Shown piece after piece: positions 32,996 to 41,394 of a stretch of 43,201 bases of DNA. The DNA is from a virus. The notes under the pieces were generated by a model, which was not told where the DNA came from, searched no databases, and saw only the letters and a program-made list of their open reading frames with translations. Position 1 is the stretch's first letter, and each line of letters starts with the position of its first letter. Both the position numbers and the translations under genes were made by a program. The DNA is taken from positions 1-43,201 of the IMG/VR virus record IMGVR_UViG_3300021962_000208. The stretch is one strand, 5' to 3'.

Positions 32996-33690
32996 AACCC
33001 CAGTTGATAATTGATAGTAACGAGCGTGGCTTGCTTTGCGAATCTGTTGAGCGCAAGGCCGCTAATGCAGGGCTGACAGTGGTTCGCCAGCCATTGGTAG
33101 TGGGGGACTACCAGTTGGGCGGGGCATGTGTTGAGGCTAAGAGTATTGGTGACTTGTTTCAGTCAAGTCACAGCGGCCACTTATGGCGGCAACTTGACAA
33201 CATGGATGCAAATTATGAGCGTTTCTTTCTTGTTGTACACGGTGACATAGCCAAACACATAGCCATGGCAAAAAGTAATGGTAAAACAAATGTCTCTTAT
33301 TCTAAGGTACAAAATGAATTGATGGGTACAATAGCACGCTTGATGGCTGATTTTGATTGTCAAGTATTTTACTGCAACAATGTAAGTGAAGCCGCATCTT
33401 TCATTGTGCGATTACATGGTAAATTGCATAAACCAGCCAGTAAGCATGGTGCACAGTCTGTACGCCGTGTAGCATCAAACGACCTACGACTTGACATGCT
33501 CATGACCGTGCCGGGTATCGGACAGGAAACAGCCGAGAAGTTGCTTGAGAAATGTGGAAGCATAGAAGAGATGTGCTTTCCCGACTCTATCAAACAGGTG
33601 AAAGGACTTGGAGAAGTGAGAAGAAAAATGTTGGTTGATGTGCTAACAAGCGAAGAGCCTGTACGCCAAGAACGCACGGTTCGTCGTTAA
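32992..33690 (+). CDS. XPF/ERCC4-family structure-specific nuclease
   Basis: A 232-residue protein of the XPF/Mus81/Hef type. GDY (38..40), then E48-A-K50 and D54 form the nuclease core (the usual ERKxxxD is EAK...D here, with Ala for Arg). A helix-hairpin-helix pair (VPGIGQETAEKLLEKCG and VKGLGEVRRKMLVDVL) is at the C-terminus and binds DNA. It would cut forks, flaps or recombination intermediates. There is no helicase domain, unlike Hef. The start at 32992 follows GGAGG by nine bases; the frame continues back to 32905 but overlaps the previous gene. Confidence 0.85.
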   Translation: MKPQLIIDSNERGLLCESVERKAANAGLTVVRQPLVVGDYQLGGACVEAKSIGDLFQSSHSGHLWRQLDNMDANYERFFLVVHGDIAKHIAMAKSNGKTNVSYSKVQNELMGTIARLMADFDCQVFYCNNVSEAASFIVRLHGKLHKPASKHGAQSVRRVASNDLRLDMLMTVPGIGQETAEKLLEKCGSIEEMCFPDSIKQVKGLGEVRRKMLVDVLTSEEPVRQERTVRR

Positions 33691-33727
33691 AGTATTTAAA
33701 CCAACAAAGAGAAAGGGAATGAGTTAC
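33691..33727 (+). promoter_or_regulatory. Repeated promoter element, copy 7
   Basis: TATTTAAA at 33693..33700 starts two bases after the XPF stop; the tail is GGGAATGAG. The ATG at 33728 stands 27 bases after the box. It drives the last + strand operon, 33728..37466. Confidence 0.78.
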
Positions 33728-35122
33728 ATGTTAATGAATAAATACCGTGCCGTTGAGCGATTCCCTATTTTGAAGGCTTACCTTCACCATTTCTCTCAAA
33801 CTTCAATGAAGAACGAGATGCCGGGTCTGTTGTCGTTTTTCTTTATTCAAGGACAAACGACCCTACCGTATATTCGCCTTCCTACAGGTGACACCCATCT
33901 TGATTTGCGAGTGCATGTATTTTGGATTCAACCTTCTCGTACAGGAAAATCAATCGCTTGGAACTTCATTAGCGACATTATGAATGAGGCTGAGATTCCC
34001 TTTGAGTTGTTTGCATCGGGTACAGATGCAGGGCTGATTGGTTCAACAAACAATGTCGTGGATGACAATGGAAAGCCTACAGGTGAAGTGGAAACCATTG
34101 AGGGATTGCTTGCGGGGCGTAAAGCCATTAACTTTGATGAAGGGTCTATTCTTCTTACACCTAACAAGCACAGTCAAGAAACGGTGTTGTATCTTCAAAC
34201 AGCCTGTAACCCTGTAGGTAGCGGCAACAACACGCTTGTTAAGCACATGAAGGGAAACAAAGTTGAGTGTCCCTCGTTGGTGTCCTTATGGATTACTACT
34301 TACCCACCAAAAGGAGTCAAGGACTATGTTCTCACAAAGGGTATTTTCCAGCGTGTCCTGTTATACTACCGACACTGGGACATGGACGAGCGACAAGAAG
34401 TAAGCAATCGCCGTCTTGGTACATTCTTTAACCGACCCGATAAAGCGGAAATCACCAAAGAAGATTTGTACGCTTATTTCAAAAACACCGAAAAGCGTAT
34501 TCGTGACCGCCTACTTAACATGGCGGAGATTTCTTTTATGCAGTGGACTGAATCCTCCAATGAAGAGAAAGAAGAAATTGTACAGGAATATATGTGGGAG
34601 ATGTTCACCACAACCGATGATTACGAAACGGCTTTGTACCAAGCATCCGATGAGTTGTACGACCTGTTGCGAGACATGACTCCTTCTATGTCCGAGATTG
34701 TAGCATCCTTTACACCCGCCATTGAAAATTACTTGGGCATCTTCTCGGTACACATGGCCATTCTTGATGAGTCATGGGTAGTCACTGCGGAGCATGTTGA
34801 TTTGGCTCACGAGATTTTGATTGACCTATTCCAAAACCTCATCGCATGGCTTGAAGATTCTGTTGAAGTCGGTGGGAACAAGCAAAAGGAAAATAAATCA
34901 CAAGAAGGTATGATTGCCGCTTACAACGAATGTCAAGCCTATGAGATTGAGGGCTACGGTGATGGGTGGAGATTGCGCTCAACATTCTTCAATACCTACA
35001 TGGAAAAATCCAAGGTGTCCAAGAGTACCGCCGAAAGGCACTTCAAGGATTACGGTGGGTCACTGTTCAAGACCAAGAAGAGCGGAGGGCGTGTGTTCAT
35101 TCGCAAGGTAGGTGATGCATGA
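33728..35122 (+). CDS. Putative replicative helicase (AAA+, MCM-like)
   Basis: A 464-residue ATPase. QPSRTGKS (68..75) is a Walker A in which the first glycine is replaced by Gln, and INFDEGS (D137, E138) looks like Walker B. A winged helix (VSKSTAERHFKDYGGSLFKTKK) closes the chain. By layout and by position beside replication genes it may be the viral helicase; MCM-like ATPases with a C-terminal winged helix are known from archaea and their viruses. The sequence does not align clearly by eye with MCM, so the assignment is tentative. I chose the ATG at 33728 for TATA spacing; 33719 is the alternative. Confidence 0.5.
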   Translation: MLMNKYRAVERFPILKAYLHHFSQTSMKNEMPGLLSFFFIQGQTTLPYIRLPTGDTHLDLRVHVFWIQPSRTGKSIAWNFISDIMNEAEIPFELFASGTDAGLIGSTNNVVDDNGKPTGEVETIEGLLAGRKAINFDEGSILLTPNKHSQETVLYLQTACNPVGSGNNTLVKHMKGNKVECPSLVSLWITTYPPKGVKDYVLTKGIFQRVLLYYRHWDMDERQEVSNRRLGTFFNRPDKAEITKEDLYAYFKNTEKRIRDRLLNMAEISFMQWTESSNEEKEEIVQEYMWEMFTTTDDYETALYQASDELYDLLRDMTPSMSEIVASFTPAIENYLGIFSVHMAILDESWVVTAEHVDLAHEILIDLFQNLIAWLEDSVEVGGNKQKENKSQEGMIAAYNECQAYEIEGYGDGWRLRSTFFNTYMEKSKVSKSTAERHFKDYGGSLFKTKKSGGRVFIRKVGDA

Positions 35123-35724
35123 TGAGCGACATACTGGCACTTGACATTGAAACTGCAAACTTTTCTCATGAAATAGGAGGGTGGCACAACACACACTTGT
35201 TTGAGCCATCGGTAGCCGCTACATGGAATGGGCACGAAGGAACAATTTACTGCAACGAGGGGCTGGATGTAGATAACACCGTCAAAGCCCTACACCCACG
35301 CACTCTTGGTGACGACTTAGCCGACCATGTGGATAAGGGTGGTAAAATCCTCGGTCATAACATTAAAGCATTTGACTTACCAGTGCTAAGGGATGCACTG
35401 GATTGCTGGACGGCCAGCGACTTGATGAAGTCGGACTCCGTTCTTGATACTCGCAACTTGGTTAGCAAGGCCGCACTAAGTGTTGAAAAGGTGGCTACAT
35501 CGCTTGATATTCTCGTCAAGCATACTTTAGACACCAACAAATTGATGAACAGTGCTGATGCCCCCATTGCTTGGAGAGAAGGACGATATGACGAGGTAGC
35601 GAAGTATTGCTTAAACGATGCTCAACTTACCTATGACTTGTATCAGTTTGGAAAAGCCGAGGGGCATGTCCTCTCAAGGAGTCTTGAGACAGGAAAAGTT
35701 GTTGAGATAGAAGTGGACTGGTGA
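35122..35724 (+). CDS. DEDDy 3'-5' exonuclease (DnaQ-like)
   Basis: A 200-residue protein. D8-I-E10, D85 (KAFDLP) and Y162...D166 (YCLND) form the DEDDy active site, as in PolB-type proofreading domains and DnaQ relatives. The set agrees with a free-standing exonuclease that removes 3' ends or RNA. It begins at the second of two ATGs and overlaps the helicase stop (TGATG). Confidence 0.8.
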   Translation: MSDILALDIETANFSHEIGGWHNTHLFEPSVAATWNGHEGTIYCNEGLDVDNTVKALHPRTLGDDLADHVDKGGKILGHNIKAFDLPVLRDALDCWTASDLMKSDSVLDTRNLVSKAALSVEKVATSLDILVKHTLDTNKLMNSADAPIAWREGRYDEVAKYCLNDAQLTYDLYQFGKAEGHVLSRSLETGKVVEIEVDW

Positions 35725-35731
35725 AGGAAAC

Positions 35732-37237
35732 ATGACAGAAAAAGATAGCGCAAAAGGTGGAAAAGCACAGATACACAACATTCGGGCGGCAAAGACGGTT
35801 GCAGAAACCGTCAAGAGTACGCTTGGCCCGATGGGTATGGACAAAATGATGGTTGATGGTGGCGGTAATGTCATCGTCACCAATGACGGAGCAACCATTC
35901 TACGAGAGTTGGATGTCTCCCACCCCGGTGGGAAAATGATTGCTGAAGTCGCTCGTACCCAAGAATCCCTGTGTTACGATGGAACAACGAGTACAGTCGT
36001 GTTGGCTGGTCAATTGCTTGGCAACAGCGAGATGCTGTTTGAGAAGGGATTGCATCCCAATGTGATATGTCGTGGCTATCACGAGGCCGCTCAAATGGCG
36101 GTGAAATATCTTACCGAAGAAGTGGCACAAAATAGCAATGACCGTAGAAGGCTTGTAAATGTAGCCAAGACTGCCATCACGGGTAAGACCCTTGAAACAG
36201 CCCTTGATGCTGTGTCCGAGTTATGTGTGAGTGCAGTGGAGAGGGCTGGTGATGCTGAAAGCGTCAAGGTCGTATCTTTCCCCGGTGGCTCGCTTGAAGA
36301 TTCATACTTGTACAATGGTGTGATTGTAAACAAAGACTTCGTGCTTGAAGGTAATGACTTTTACAACAACTTGTTGCTTATCAACACGGGTCTTGAAACT
36401 GAGAAGGCTGAGGATAATGTACAGGTGCAACTTGATGCTAAGTCGTATCAATCCTTCAAGGGTGCAAGCAAGGCTGATTTGGTAGCCAGTGCTAAACACA
36501 TCGTGGACGCTATGCCTAATGGTGGTGTTGTTTTTGTGCGTGATGGTGTGAGCGACATGGTGTGTTCATATCTCAAGAAAAACGGCATCATGGTTGTGCG
36601 TCGTATGCCCGAATCTTCTATGCGTGCGTTGAGTCGCATGACGGGCTTAGACATCGTGCAAGTACCCGAAGAAATTGAGGGCAACGCCGATGTTTCAATT
36701 ACTCGTGAAAGGAAAAACGATGTTTGGTACTTGTTTGTCAATAGCAAGGAAGAGAGTGAAGAGGCTACGCTGGTCTTGCACGGTGCTACATCGCACACAC
36801 TGGAAGAAGTTGAGCGTGGTTTTGATGACGCACTGGGTGTTGTCTCGCTGGTCATGAAGAGCGGGCAATTCGTCGTGGGTGGAGGCAACGCCTATGTGCG
36901 TATGGCCACGCATCTGCGCCAACACGCCGCTTCGGTGGGTGGTCGGGCACAGATGGCCATTGAATCGTTTGCTGATGCTTTGGAGGTCATTCCTGCTACC
37001 ATCGCTGAGAACGCTGGCCACGACCCGTTGGACACGATTCTTGCTATGCGCCACGAAATCTTACAGGGCAGGTTGTCGGTTGGCCCCGATGTCACCGAAG
37101 GTGGTGTACGAGACTTGCTGGCTGATGGTGTGATTGAGCCTGTTGTATTGGTGCGACAAGCCGTATTGAGTGCCAGCGAAGTCACCAATGCTATTCTACG
37201 CATTGATGACATCGTGGCTCGCCGCCCGGTACAGTGA
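35732..37237 (+). CDS. ths: Group II chaperonin (thermosome)
   Basis: A 501-residue subunit of the archaeal/eukaryotic-type chaperonin, a little shorter than host thermosomes (about 540). NDGAT (51..55) and DGTT (83..86) bind ATP; ERGFDDAL (D366) has the hydrolytic Asp. ALEVIPATIAENAGHDPLD near the end is a hallmark. Gly before DGTT is Tyr. A chaperonin that helps fold viral proteins such as capsid or tail proteins is the usual explanation in magroviruses. It is the largest gene in this operon and lies just before the structural cluster. Confidence 0.95.
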   Translation: MTEKDSAKGGKAQIHNIRAAKTVAETVKSTLGPMGMDKMMVDGGGNVIVTNDGATILRELDVSHPGGKMIAEVARTQESLCYDGTTSTVVLAGQLLGNSEMLFEKGLHPNVICRGYHEAAQMAVKYLTEEVAQNSNDRRRLVNVAKTAITGKTLETALDAVSELCVSAVERAGDAESVKVVSFPGGSLEDSYLYNGVIVNKDFVLEGNDFYNNLLLINTGLETEKAEDNVQVQLDAKSYQSFKGASKADLVASAKHIVDAMPNGGVVFVRDGVSDMVCSYLKKNGIMVVRRMPESSMRALSRMTGLDIVQVPEEIEGNADVSITRERKNDVWYLFVNSKEESEEATLVLHGATSHTLEEVERGFDDALGVVSLVMKSGQFVVGGGNAYVRMATHLRQHAASVGGRAQMAIESFADALEVIPATIAENAGHDPLDTILAMRHEILQGRLSVGPDVTEGGVRDLLADGVIEPVVLVRQAVLSASEVTNAILRIDDIVARRPVQ

Positions 37238-37241
37238 TAGC

Positions 37242-37466
37242 ATGGGTAGATTGATGGACAAATTGAGGCAGAAATGTCCCATGTGCGGAGAACATGAGAT
37301 TCCTCGCCGTCTTACTGGCCGCTTCATTGACTACGACAACGAGCGTGTGTATCTTTTGCATTGCCGAAAATGTGGTTTATTTTGGCTTGACCCATCCATT
37401 AAGAAACTCAAGCCCTATCGTTTGAAGGGTATTTATTTGCACCCTTCAATGGATGAAGAAGAGTAA
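37242..37466 (+). CDS. Zinc-ribbon protein
   Basis: A 74-residue protein with C12/C15 and C41/C44, a single zinc ribbon, ending DEEE. Four bases follow the chaperonin stop. There is no + strand gene after it, so this acidic tail does not serve as an SD. An ATG at 37254 is also possible. Function unknown. Confidence 0.65.
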   Translation: MGRLMDKLRQKCPMCGEHEIPRRLTGRFIDYDNERVYLLHCRKCGLFWLDPSIKKLKPYRLKGIYLHPSMDEEE

Positions 37467-38615
37467 TCATTGCAAGCGCACGAAGGTAGGCGTGCTGGCG
37501 TGGCTTACGGTACAGACAAAACGCCCGTAGCCGCTGGCCGCAATTGTTTCACCAGCAAATGTAGCGGTGTCACCTGCATCTTGATTCTTGATTTCAACGA
37601 TGTAGCCAGCGGGGAATGCTCCGCTTGTTGTGATAGCACATGTACCACTGCGTGTGGTGAGGATGAGGATGTTAGCGTCTGCTGATGTGATGGTGAGGGA
37701 AGTAGCGGCGGTGGTCAGCACACGGTCAAACACGGAGCGGGTAAAACGGTCGGCGTGGGTGCCGCTGTAGTACAACACATCTCTTCCATCATCATCTGCT
37801 GTGGTGCTGGCGATTTGTGCGCCAAACGATTGCCACATTCCACCGAGGCGGCTGGTCGTAAAGTTACCAGTATCGCCGTTGAACGCATCAAGTTCAGTGT
37901 GTGAATCAACGGGTGTAGTGGCGGCCACGGCACCCGTTGTAACAGGGGTGAAATAAATTGGTGAAGGGCGAATGAAAATACGCTTATCGTTGCTCTCGGT
38001 AATACTGATGTTAAGGTCACCACCCGATGCCGAGTACACTACACGAATGACCGCAAGCACCACGCTTTGTGTCACATCAAGCCCACTCGTTTTTGGATTG
38101 CTGAGGAAAGCAGATGGGGTGGTAGGGTAGGTGTTGGAGGCTGTCGTAACAGGCGTACCCATCTCCCATGTGATGCACTGGTTAGCCGTATCGGTTGAAA
38201 CATACACAACAATGAGGGCTTCTTCTCCACTGCTTAACGCACTGTAAGTAGCACGCTTGTGTGCGCTTGTCGTGGTGAATGCTACATCAACGAAACTTTG
38301 AGCAGGTGATGTGGTGTGCCCAAACTTGTACAACACACCATCAATGACAGCGTTCCCGCCTTGAACACGCACCGTATAGGTGTTGGTGACTTGCTCGCAT
38401 ACTCCGGGTAAATCTTCGGGAGTGTTTCGTTGTGCATCGCCCGAAGCCGTATCTTCTTCAAGGATGATACCGTTACCATGCACACCCTCAAGCATGTTTG
38501 TGAGGGAGGGGCTGGTGATATGCTCGCCGTCCTCCAAACTGTCCGTAAAGACCCCGCTACCCGTCATGGATGCTTGATTTGCCGCTGTGTGTCCCGATAA
38601 TGGATTGCCTGTCAT
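37467..38615 (-). CDS. Putative tail fibre or virion-decoration protein
   Basis: A 382-residue protein with no cysteine-rich or enzyme motif, Thr/Ser/Ala/Gly-rich and beta-strand-like throughout, with a C-terminal half that repeats short Thr-rich strands. This composition and its place after tail genes suggest a fibre or surface protein. Its stop abuts the stop of the zinc-ribbon gene on the other strand. It starts in a TAATG overlap after GAGGTGG. Confidence 0.5.
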   Translation of the reverse strand: MTGNPLSGHTAANQASMTGSGVFTDSLEDGEHITSPSLTNMLEGVHGNGIILEEDTASGDAQRNTPEDLPGVCEQVTNTYTVRVQGGNAVIDGVLYKFGHTTSPAQSFVDVAFTTTSAHKRATYSALSSGEEALIVVYVSTDTANQCITWEMGTPVTTASNTYPTTPSAFLSNPKTSGLDVTQSVVLAVIRVVYSASGGDLNISITESNDKRIFIRPSPIYFTPVTTGAVAATTPVDSHTELDAFNGDTGNFTTSRLGGMWQSFGAQIASTTADDDGRDVLYYSGTHADRFTRSVFDRVLTTAATSLTITSADANILILTTRSGTCAITTSGAFPAGYIVEIKNQDAGDTATFAGETIAASGYGRFVCTVSHASTPTFVRLQ

Positions 38616-38959
38616 TATGCCACCTCAATTGCGATTTGGATTTTGAGTTCATTTGCTGATGATTTAGTTATCGGTGAAATAGTGTATCGTGCCACAGGCG
38701 TGAACTCGTTTGTGTCACGGAACTGGATGTACACCTCCTTGATTTGGTCAGCAAATGTGGTATCGTAGGGCAGTTTGGCCTCAACAAGCAGGGAGGTGTC
38801 ATCAACCACCGTGATGGTGGGGGTGAGGGTGATAGCGGGGCGACCCGCTGAGCCATCGTCCGTGGTGGCTGGTGTACCATCAAAGCCCAAAATAACCTCG
38901 TTGATGTTGCTGGCGAGCGTGTCAAGCAACAACCGCCGCATGTAGTCACTAATCGGCAT
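38615..38959 (-). CDS. Putative baseplate or tail-fibre accessory protein
   Basis: A 114-residue protein, likely beta-rich. It begins with a helix (MPISDYMRRLLLDTLASNIN) and then has the alternating hydrophobic pattern of small phage tail proteins. GGAGGAAC lies upstream of the ATG at 38959. It overlaps the hub gene by 11 bases. Function inferred only from neighbours. Confidence 0.45.
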   Translation of the reverse strand: MPISDYMRRLLLDTLASNINEVILGFDGTPATTDDGSAGRPAITLTPTITVVDDTSLLVEAKLPYDTTFADQIKEVYIQFRDTNEFTPVARYTISPITKSSANELKIQIAIEVA

Positions 38960-40364
38960 AGATGTTCCTCCGTTCCCTCGTCTTGTTCACACCGATGGGC
39001 AAGCCGTTCTTGCCGATTTTGCCCCTATCGTGGGTTCCCTTCACGCCACCGATGAGGTATGCTGTGTTAAATACTCCTCTTTCCTTAACCACTGATACGA
39101 TACGCAACTCCACTTTGCCGAACAAGGCTAAGTTCTGTTCCACCACCTGTACATAGGTAGCGGGGTTGGTGGCGTTTGCACCCACGCTGGTGCCCTCAGC
39201 CACGCCCTGTAGGATGCCCTCAATGCCCGTGTCAAGGTTCATCATCGTAAGGTCGCTCATGTTCTTCATCGGCATGTGCTTAACCTCGGTAACCACTTTG
39301 TTGCCACCATCGTACTTGACCGTCATACCGGGCCGCAAGTTGAGCAAGTTGAGATGGCCTGCGCTGGATATGGAGCCACGCATAAGCGAGCGTGATTTGA
39401 GCACTTGCCGTGCGACACGGCGGGCGGCGTTGGTAGTGCGGGCGGTATTGTCCACGATGGGTGCGCTGTCCTCACGCACTTCCTCCACCTGTCCTTCCAC
39501 ATCATCCACCGTAACAATCACCAAATCGTTGAGAGCCAACGGCTGGCCCTGCACTGTTACACGGTTGGAGATGTTTTCAATCGGGTTGTCGGTCTTGCCA
39601 CCAAATCGCAAGTTCTTGTCCACGAACACACTCGCCTCGCTGAATGTGATGGGAATGTACAGCAGGTTACCGAAGCGGTCAAGCAACAGCATACGGCTGT
39701 CGTGACGGCCAAGGAATCGCAGGGCGGTCATGAGGTTCATGTTGTTGAAGTCTTGACCCACGAAGCGTGTGCTGTGCTTGCGTGCTGAAGATGCGGTGAC
39801 ATTCTTTGGGCGTGAGATGTTCACGCTGGTTGCTCCGCTGTTGATGGACTCACCGAGGCGCACGGCCAAGTCCGTTGTACGCAGGCCCACATCCACAGGC
39901 TGGCCAAGTTTGACAGTGCGGCCAGTAAAGCCGATGCCGTCAAGCGTCTTACCCTTCATGTTGCGTAGGTTCACCAGCACACCAAACGATGATGATTCAA
40001 CCGTGTGCGGCAACAGGCGTTGCGCTGATGCGTCAGCGTTGTAAATGAGCATGGGGCTGTTGGTGCTGGAAATTAAATCATCAGCAAAGAAAGGGGCCGT
40101 ATTGAGCGAATGGCCGGGGGTGTTGTTATGCGACAACTGGATGTACGATTCGCCCTCAAGGATGCGGTAGTTGCGTTGCGGCATCACTTGTAAATTACGA
40201 GTGTTTTTCTTCTCCACTGTGACCTTTGCCTTGTTCGCCTTTTGCACGCTGATGCGACCGTGATGAATGGCGTTGTCCACAAACACAGGCTTACGCACAT
40301 GGGTCATGACCTCATCTGCGTCAGTGCTGTACCGACCAGTCCTTGTGTTTTTAAGAACGGTCAT
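38949..40364 (-). CDS. Putative tail/baseplate hub protein
   Basis: A 471-residue protein. A basic N-terminal part is followed by a region (about 200 to 370) whose GNLLYIPITFSE, SNRVTVQGQPL, RVARQVLKSRSLMRGS and LNLRPGMTVKYDGGNKVVTEVKH recall hub proteins such as late control protein D and T4 gp27, which form the ring at the end of the tail tube. The C-terminal RDRGK-type tail is basic. I chose the ATG at 40364, which follows GGAGGAATACG; the frame is open to 40394. Confidence 0.5.
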   Translation of the reverse strand: MTVLKNTRTGRYSTDADEVMTHVRKPVFVDNAIHHGRISVQKANKAKVTVEKKNTRNLQVMPQRNYRILEGESYIQLSHNNTPGHSLNTAPFFADDLISSTNSPMLIYNADASAQRLLPHTVESSSFGVLVNLRNMKGKTLDGIGFTGRTVKLGQPVDVGLRTTDLAVRLGESINSGATSVNISRPKNVTASSARKHSTRFVGQDFNNMNLMTALRFLGRHDSRMLLLDRFGNLLYIPITFSEASVFVDKNLRFGGKTDNPIENISNRVTVQGQPLALNDLVIVTVDDVEGQVEEVREDSAPIVDNTARTTNAARRVARQVLKSRSLMRGSISSAGHLNLLNLRPGMTVKYDGGNKVVTEVKHMPMKNMSDLTMMNLDTGIEGILQGVAEGTSVGANATNPATYVQVVEQNLALFGKVELRIVSVVKERGVFNTAYLIGGVKGTHDRGKIGKNGLPIGVNKTRERRNIYAD

Positions 40365-41064
40365 CGTATTCCTCCGTTTGAGGCCACCATCCAAGTTCTT
40401 TTACAGAGTTTTCGTAATCAATGAACTCTTGGTCACGCTTTTGCTGTTCGGGATATAGGCTATTATTCAATCTCGCCCACTCACTTGTTCTTCCGATTCT
40501 CACAAGTGCTTCGGGTGGAATGTTTTGTGGAATTGCATATGAATTGAAAATCTGCCTTTCCCCGAACTCATCGGGAGAATACGATTCATCCAAATAAGCA
40601 TCGTTAAGCCTATTACCTCTTATTCCCCATACATCCATCGCTCCTGTGGGTGAACGAGCCGATACTTCACCACCCATATTGTGTACCATCCTTACGACTT
40701 TCTCCATGTTGCTCGTTGTGGGTTCAATGTTGTTATTGAGCATCCATGCCCAAACTGCTTTTTCGGGCATACTTTCACCATGATAATGTTTCCAACCTTT
40801 TGTTGGTAAAGCCTTCATACCCTCGCTTTGGATTTGTTTTCTGCGAGGCTCTTTTGTGTAGCGTGCGCCTCTCACCGGCCCATACGAACTGGGAAAGTCG
40901 GGATGGAACTCACCCAACTCAGTTTGGCGTGATGCCTTGAGGAAAGCCCATGCTTTTTTCATGGGTAATTTTTTGTCTTTTGGAGTTTTTTCTTCAAACT
41001 CACGAGCCATTTTCGGGTGTTTCGCATACATGAAACGCCGCTGTGCTTGGCTCACAAATGGCAC
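40351..41064 (-). CDS. Conserved phage protein, MPFVSQAQRRFMYAKHP family
   Basis: A 237-residue protein. The first 37 residues belong to a very common phage motif of unknown role (MPFVSxAQRRxMxAxHPxMA, then TPKxKKLP). The remainder is not recognisable and is AT-rich. The start is a GTG at 41064 that follows GGTGAGGT; an ATG one base before is out of frame. It lies in a structural operon, so a virion or packaging role is possible. Confidence 0.6.
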   Translation of the reverse strand: MPFVSQAQRRFMYAKHPKMAREFEEKTPKDKKLPMKKAWAFLKASRQTELGEFHPDFPSSYGPVRGARYTKEPRRKQIQSEGMKALPTKGWKHYHGESMPEKAVWAWMLNNNIEPTTSNMEKVVRMVHNMGGEVSARSPTGAMDVWGIRGNRLNDAYLDESYSPDEFGERQIFNSYAIPQNIPPEALVRIGRTSEWARLNNSLYPEQQKRDQEFIDYENSVKELGWWPQTEEYDDRS

Positions 41065-41070
41065 ATGACC

Positions 41071-41394
41071 TCACCACTTTACCTTGTTAGCCCAGTATGC
41101 GGCACTCATTGGCCCACGGGCGATGTTCTTAGCGTGGCGGGATTTGAACGACTTGCGCTTGTTCTTCATGCGCTCCGATTCACCAGCCTTTGGTTTGCCA
41201 GCCACGCTTGCACCCTGCTCACCAAAGCGAATCGTCTTAGTTTGTCCACCCGACCGAGCCACCACGATATGCGACTTCTTGGGATGGTTGGGGGTGCGCT
41301 TAGGCTTGTTGTACCCGCTCACGCCCGCACGAGCGAGGCGTGGGTCACGCTTGCTTTCTTTGAGAAGCATCCATGCGTCATTCATTGGATTCAT
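41071..41394 (-). CDS. DUF6321-like basic phage protein
   Basis: A 107-residue, strongly basic protein. RDPRLARAGVSGYNKPKRTP, then GGQTKTIRFGEQG, and SRHAKNIARGPMSAAYWANK are typical of a conserved phage family that I recall as DUF6321, widespread in marine phages; its function is unknown, and its high charge suggests nucleic acid binding or packaging. It overlaps the LamG protein gene by four bases (ATGA). Confidence 0.65.
   Translation of the reverse strand: MNPMNDAWMLLKESKRDPRLARAGVSGYNKPKRTPNHPKKSHIVVARSGGQTKTIRFGEQGASVAGKPKAGESERMKNKRKSFKSRHAKNIARGPMSAAYWANKVKW

Noticed and set aside
39060-39090. A TATTTAA match on the - strand in the hub gene
   Set aside because: It lies within coding sequence, lacks the CCAACAAAGAG block and has no gene start at the expected distance.
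39166-39705. + strand frame inside the tail hub gene
   Set aside because: The composition (many Pro, Ser and Arg) is that of a shadow of the - strand gene.
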